A stretch of DNA of 64,000 nt from Granulosicoccus sp045110515 (GTDB taxonomy: Bacteria; Pseudomonadota; Gammaproteobacteria; Granulosicoccales; Granulosicoccaceae). A program made the position numbers and the translations under genes. How positions within the stretch are numbered: position 1 is the first letter of the stretch; each line of letters opens with the position of its first letter. The notes beneath the pieces were generated by a model. It had not been told where the DNA came from and ran no database searches. It saw nothing but the letters and a program-made list of their open reading frames with translations. Shown piece after piece: positions 60,036 to 64,000 of this stretch. The stretch lies in NCBI GenBank assembly GCA_045110515.1, contig JBGCGD010000030.1, forward strand, positions 1 through 64,000, written 5' to 3'.

Positions 60036-62207
60036 CTACGCTAGAAGATCGAAACGATCTGCGTTCATCACCTTAGTCCAAGCTGCGACGAAATCGCGAA
60101 CGAATTTTTCCTGATTATCGTCCTGTGCGTAAACTTCAGCGTAGGCCCGAAGAATGGAATTCGAACCGAATACCAAATCGGCACTGGTTGCAGTCCACTT
60201 TACGGAACCGTTGCTACGGTCACGAATTTCAAAAGTTGCATCTGCTTCAACCGGGTGCCAGCTGTTACCCATGTCGGTCAGGTTAACGAAAAAATCATTC
60301 GTTAACTGTCCTTCACGATCTGTAAACACACCGTGTTTTGAACCACCGTGGTTGACACCTAGAACTCGCATACCACCCACAAGCACAGTCATTTCTGCAG
60401 CGGTGATGCCCAGTAACTGAGCCTTATCGAGCATGAGCTCTTCAGGGCCAACAGCGTATTGCTGCTTTTGGTAGTTGCGAAAGCCATCCGCTAGTGGCTC
60501 AAGTGCAGAGAAGCTTTCAGCATCAGTGGCTTCAGCAGTAGCATCGCCTCGACCCGCTGCGAATGGTACTTCAACACTGTGGCCTGCAGCTTTGATGCAC
60601 TGCTCTAAGCCGACATTACCGGCGAGAACGATGACATCTGCTACAGAGGCACCTGATTCAGCAGCGATACTTTCTAAAGCAGCCAATACCCTCGACAGGC
60701 GTTGAGGCTCGTTAGCAGCCCAATCATTTTGAGGGGCTAAACGGATGCGTGCACCATTAGCACCACCACGCTTGTCTGATCCTCTAAATGTACGCGCACT
60801 GTCCCAAGCTGTTGCGATCATATCGGCCGCTGATAGTCCACTGGCAGCGATTTTCGCTTTAACTGCATCAACATCGTAAGAGGTTGAACCAGCAGGAATA
60901 GGATCTTGCCAAATCAAATCTTCTGCAGGTACATCCGGCCCGAGATAATTCGGACGAGGTCCCATATCACGGTGTGTCAGCTTGAACCAGGCTCTTGCAA
61001 ACGTGTCGGCGAAGTAGTCAGGGTCTGCCATAAACTTCTGGCAGATTTCGTTATAGATCGGATCAACTTTCATTGCCATGTCCGCGTCCGTCATCATGGG
61101 GTCATGACGAATTGAAGGATCTGTGGCATCCACGGGCTTCGCATCTTCAGGCATATCAACCGGCTTCCACTGGTTTGCACCTGCTGGAGACTTAGTCAGT
61201 TCCCATTCGTAGTTGAACAGGTAGTCGAAGTAGCCCATATCCCATTGAGTTGGGTTCTTAGTCCAAGCGCCTTCAATGCCCGATGTAAAAGCGTTTGATG
61301 CTTTGCCATCATGACCCGGGTTAGCCCAACCGAATCCTTGTGCTTCGACGCCTTCACCTTCAGGCTCTGCACCAATGTTTGCGTGATCTCCACCACCGTG
61401 GGCTTTACCCACTGTATGACCACCACAGGTTAGCGCTGCTGTTTCCTCATCGTTCATTGCCATTCGTGCAAATGTTTCACGAACGTGTTTGGCAGTGCGT
61501 GCAGGATCAGGATTGCCGTTAACACCTTCTGGGTTTACATAAATAAGACCCATGTGCACTGACGCCAACGGGTTGTACATAGTGGAAGGATCGTCCAGAT
61601 CTTCGTAACGATTAGCACTATCGGCTAGCCATTCATCCTCAGCGCCCCAGTTTACGTCTGTCTCCGGGCCCCATATGTCTTCTCGACCAAAGCCAAAACC
61701 AAACGTGTTCAGGCCCATCGATTCGTAGGACATATTACCGGCCAGGATGATTAAATCGGCCCAGGAAAGCGCATTGCCGTACTTCTTTTTCGCAGGCCAT
61801 AACAAACGCCGTGCTTTATCAAGGCTGGCGTTATCAGGCCAGGAATTCAGGGGTGCGAAACGGATGTTGCCTGAACCCGCGCCGCCACGGCCATCGCCCA
61901 TTCGGTATGAACCGGCGGAGTGCCACGCTAAACGAATCATCAGACCACCATAGTGCCCCCAGTCTGCAGGCCACCACTCCTGGCTATCAGTAAGCAGAGC
62001 TTTAACGTCAGCTTTTACCGCTTCATGATCTAAGGCTTTGACTGCTTCACGATGGTTGTAGTCAGGATCCATCGGGTTAGTGCGAGCGCCGTGCTGGTGC
62101 AGAATGTCCAGATTAAGCGTACTCGGCCACCACTTAGTGACTGGCTTTTCTGTTGAGGTGTTACCACCGTGTGCAAAGGGACAGCCCCCTTTGATCTCGC
62201 TGTTCAT
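60036..62207 (-). CDS. katG: Catalase-peroxidase KatG
   Basis: A 723-residue heme peroxidase of normal length. The distal site Arg92-Trp95-His96 (RLAWHSAGSYR), proximal His264 (GGHTVGKAHG), and the Trp95-Tyr223-Met249 set that forms the covalent adduct required for catalase activity are all present. It removes hydrogen peroxide in the cytoplasm or periplasm. AGGAGA lies eight bases before the ATG. It is downstream of a Fur-family gene on the same strand (128-base gap), the furA-katG arrangement known in mycobacteria and some proteobacteria. Confidence 0.97.
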   Translation of the reverse strand: MNSEIKGGCPFAHGGNTSTEKPVTKWWPSTLNLDILHQHGARTNPMDPDYNHREAVKALDHEAVKADVKALLTDSQEWWPADWGHYGGLMIRLAWHSAGSYRMGDGRGGAGSGNIRFAPLNSWPDNASLDKARRLLWPAKKKYGNALSWADLIILAGNMSYESMGLNTFGFGFGREDIWGPETDVNWGAEDEWLADSANRYEDLDDPSTMYNPLASVHMGLIYVNPEGVNGNPDPARTAKHVRETFARMAMNDEETAALTCGGHTVGKAHGGGDHANIGAEPEGEGVEAQGFGWANPGHDGKASNAFTSGIEGAWTKNPTQWDMGYFDYLFNYEWELTKSPAGANQWKPVDMPEDAKPVDATDPSIRHDPMMTDADMAMKVDPIYNEICQKFMADPDYFADTFARAWFKLTHRDMGPRPNYLGPDVPAEDLIWQDPIPAGSTSYDVDAVKAKIAASGLSAADMIATAWDSARTFRGSDKRGGANGARIRLAPQNDWAANEPQRLSRVLAALESIAAESGASVADVIVLAGNVGLEQCIKAAGHSVEVPFAAGRGDATAEATDAESFSALEPLADGFRNYQKQQYAVGPEELMLDKAQLLGITAAEMTVLVGGMRVLGVNHGGSKHGVFTDREGQLTNDFFVNLTDMGNSWHPVEADATFEIRDRSNGSVKWTATSADLVFGSNSILRAYAEVYAQDDNQEKFVRDFVAAWTKVMNADRFDLLA

Positions 62208-62253
62208 ACAGATCTCCTGATTCAGATAAAAGTAATGTCTGAGGGTTGATGAT

Positions 62254-62275
62254 TGACCGACTTAACAGCCGGTCA
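62254..62275. promoter_or_regulatory. Inverted repeat between fur-family gene and katG
   Basis: TGACCG (62254-62259) and CGGTCA (62270-62275), with inner bases extending the stem to nine pairs including one G-U. It sits 47 bases upstream of katG. The flanking bases do not give a clear T-tract on the transcribed minus strand, so an operator or attenuating hairpin is as likely as a terminator. Confidence 0.4.
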
Positions 62276-62335
62276 GGTTTTTATATCTTGCTTTTGCCGT
62301 ACATAAAAAAACATTACAAACTTTTTGATACATCG

Positions 62336-62773
62336 CTATTTCTTTTGACAATCAGGGCAGATGCCCCAGTAGGTCACTTCAGCTTCATCAATCTGGTAGC
62401 CGTGGTCATGTTCCGCCACTAGGCACGGCGCTACACCCACGGCGCAGTCGATATCAACCAGATTTCTACATTGTCTGCACACTAAATGGTGATGGTTGTC
62501 GACGCGATGCTCGTAACGAGCTGCTGAACCAGCTGGTTGTATTCTTCTTAAGATGCCGTGTTCTGACATGGCATTTAACGCATCGTAAACCGCTTGTTTT
62601 GAGATTACCCCAAGTTCGGTTCGGACGGATTTGTAGATTTCTTCAGCAATTGCATGAGGCTCGGACTCGACCGCTCGGTAAACGGCGAGTCTTTGCGCCG
62701 TCACCTGAAGCCCCGCCGAGCGAAGCGACTCTGACACGTCTCCTGCAGTGTGATTGCTCTCTGATTTTTCCAT
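62336..62773 (-). CDS. Fur-family peroxide-responsive regulator (FurA/PerR-like)
   Basis: A 145-residue Fur protein. The winged helix is at about 15-85 (LQVTAQRLAVYRAVESEPHAIAEEI split as VTAQRLAVYRAV and HAIAEEIYKSV); HHHLVCRQC (Cys99, Cys102) and CPDC (Cys139, Cys142) give the structural zinc site. The dimerisation domain contains histidines and an Asp/Glu set suitable for Fe or Mn sensing. Being upstream of katG it most likely represses katG and itself until peroxide oxidises it. AT-rich direct TACTAA/TAATAC-like bases precede the start at 62774-62800. Confidence 0.9.
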   Translation of the reverse strand: MEKSESNHTAGDVSESLRSAGLQVTAQRLAVYRAVESEPHAIAEEIYKSVRTELGVISKQAVYDALNAMSEHGILRRIQPAGSAARYEHRVDNHHHLVCRQCRNLVDIDCAVGVAPCLVAEHDHGYQIDEAEVTYWGICPDCQKK

Positions 62774-62922
62774 GACTCTATACTAATACTAATTCTGGAA
62801 TATATCTAGATTTGGAGCCAAAATAGTAGTAACTATTTAGCCGAGCATCACTTTTACGGTTGATGCATCCCACACTGTTAGACTTTCAGCCGCCAAACCC
62901 ACACCTATTGAGTAGAGGCTCT

Positions 62923-64000
62923 ATGTCCGATAAGTCGCATAGCTTGAAACAACACATAATTGAGAACTTTGGAACGCCATGCGCTGTTGTTGATCTCGAT
63001 CGCGTAGAGAACAATATCCTTCGTGCACAGAAAATATGCGATAAAGCCCAAGTCGCCAATCGTCCGCACATTAAGACACACAAATCCCCCCTACTCGCAC
63101 AACTGCAATTAGATGCTGGCGCAAAAGGCATAACCTGCCAGAAATTAGGCGAGGCAGAGGTTATGGCTGACGCGGGCATTAATGACATCATCATTGCGAC
63201 CAATCTATTGGGTGCTGCTCGCTCAGGAAGGCTAGCCGCTTTACACAAACGCGTCGCACTAAAGGTTTGTGCCGATAGTGCAGTGACTCTGACTGAATAT
63301 TCAAAGGCCGCTAGAAACGCAGGACGTGCATTAGACGTGTTGGTGGAATGCGATACAGGGCAACTGAGAGCAGGCGTAGAAACACCGCATGAAGCGCTTC
63401 AGCTTGCACTGATCATTAAAGACGATGCGATGCTGAATTTCGCGGGCCTGCTGTTTTACCCCGCTATTGATAGCTGGCAGCAAACCCAAGTATTTCATGA
63501 TGAACTGATTCAGGGATTAACCAGTATTGGCCTGCATGCCACTATCGTATCCACAGGTGGAACACCGAACTTTGTCAATGTCGGAAAACTTCGAGGGGCC
63601 ACCGAACATCGAGCAGGCACCTGCATATTTAATGATCGAATGATGATCGCTGCTGGAGTCGCAACGCTCAATGACTGTGCATTTGAGGTATATACAAGCG
63701 TTGTTAGTCGCGCTGGCGCTGAACGAGGAATTCTTGATGCCGGTTCTAAGACATTCACCTCTGACACTGGCGGCCTGGAAGGATTCGGCTACATCATTGA
63801 ACACCCTGATGCCAGTATTAACAAGTTTTCAGAGGAACATGGATTTTTAGACTTATCTCAGAGCCAGGCTAAACCCGCAGTAGGTGATATTGTCAGAGTA
63901 ATACCGAACCACGTGTGCGTATCAGTCAATATGTTTGAGCAATTGGTCGCTGTGCGTGATAACAGAATAGAAAAAGTGATTCCCGTCGCCGCTCGGGGCA
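62923..64000 (+). CDS. D-threonine aldolase/D-serine dehydratase-like PLP enzyme, partial at window end
   Basis: At least 359 residues, with the frame still open at 64000. The N-terminal alanine-racemase-like barrel starts GTPCAVVDLDRVENNI and carries the PLP-binding lysine in RPHIKTHK (Lys51). Further marks are GITCQKLGEAEVM and STGGTPN (phosphate-binding), and the C-terminal domain has PNHVCVSVNM, whose His and Cys bind the divalent metal in this family. Reactions include D-threonine or 3-hydroxyaspartate cleavage and D-serine dehydration. It diverges from the fur-family gene. The last few residues lie outside the window. Confidence 0.88.
   Translation, partial: MSDKSHSLKQHIIENFGTPCAVVDLDRVENNILRAQKICDKAQVANRPHIKTHKSPLLAQLQLDAGAKGITCQKLGEAEVMADAGINDIIIATNLLGAARSGRLAALHKRVALKVCADSAVTLTEYSKAARNAGRALDVLVECDTGQLRAGVETPHEALQLALIIKDDAMLNFAGLLFYPAIDSWQQTQVFHDELIQGLTSIGLHATIVSTGGTPNFVNVGKLRGATEHRAGTCIFNDRMMIAAGVATLNDCAFEVYTSVVSRAGAERGILDAGSKTFTSDTGGLEGFGYIIEHPDASINKFSEEHGFLDLSQSQAKPAVGDIVRVIPNHVCVSVNMFEQLVAVRDNRIEKVIPVAARG

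Noticed and set aside
62886..63248. 120-codon minus-strand frame near the window end.
   Set aside because: The plus strand here encodes the PLP-dependent aldolase-like protein from 62923, with clear family motifs.

Overview
The window looks like the chromosome of a heterotrophic, probably marine proteobacterium, with base composition near 50% G+C. Gene content supports this: a tripartite tricarboxylate transporter (TTT), a carnitine operon with a fused dehydrogenase/thioesterase, an MttB-family methyltransferase beside a dimethylglycine-dehydrogenase-type flavoprotein, creatinase, and furA-katG-type peroxide defence. I cannot fix the class; Alpha- or Gammaproteobacteria both fit. No rRNA, tRNA, CRISPR array, prophage or intact insertion sequence was seen.

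Layout. 0.1-2.3 kb: a VOC-fold protein, a cytochrome b561 and an exported intradiol dioxygenase. 2.4-2.9 kb: a dead EamA transporter. 2.9-11.4 kb: an aromatic catabolic regulon (acyl-CoA dehydrogenase, amidohydrolase, crotonase, phenol-hydroxylase-type monooxygenase, feruloyl-CoA-synthase-like ligase, MarR regulator, HSD10-like dehydrogenase). The parts match the CoA-dependent, amidohydrolase-using hydroxycinnamate pathways known as Cou/Phd. Two promoters carry the same inverted repeat over their -10 regions. 11.5-14.5 kb: remains of a myo-inositol/sugar locus (TctC, ROK, IolA-type and IolB fragments) around one intact Gfo/Idh gene. 14.7-21.9 kb: a six-gene minus-strand operon (FAD hydroxyacid oxidase, exported MBL-fold hydrolase, TctCBA, TPP enzyme) facing a GntR regulator with a clustered operator. 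22.8-27.4 kb: GlxA/CdhR-type regulator and carnitine operon. 27.5-28.3 kb: gene debris including a 320-bp duplicated segment. 28.3-33.9 kb: IclR regulator with a palindromic site, then FAD oxidase, cupin, DhaKL kinase and fatty-acid-hydroxylase-type protein. 33.9-41.7 kb: a broken PanB-like gene, a lone PDR-type reductase, a broken flavoprotein, then P5CR-like, DMGDH-like and MttB-like genes facing a LysR regulator. 41.7-45.5 kb: RAYT remnant, SABATH-type carboxyl methyltransferase, nitrilase and chimeric fragments, and a two-domain SnoaL-like gene. 45.5-55.7 kb: lipoprotein, two EamA transporters, DUF3604 protein, copA-cueR, Mrr-like, Nudix and hydroxyacid dehydrogenase genes. 55.7-64 kb: tcuBA, creatinase behind a structured leader, katG-fur, and a D-threonine-aldolase-like gene running off the end.

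Two themes unite the window. First, it is a set of small inducible catabolic operons for methylated amines (carnitine, creatine, sarcosine/dimethylglycine types), hydroxycinnamates and hydroxyacids, each with its own regulator. Second, it is full of decay: about a dozen gene remnants, half of which have an intact relative within the same 64 kb. The most novel-looking items are the Gram-negative Cou/Phd-like regulon with its shared MarR operator, the structured creatinase leader, and the TTT/FAD/MBL/TPP operon of unknown substrate.
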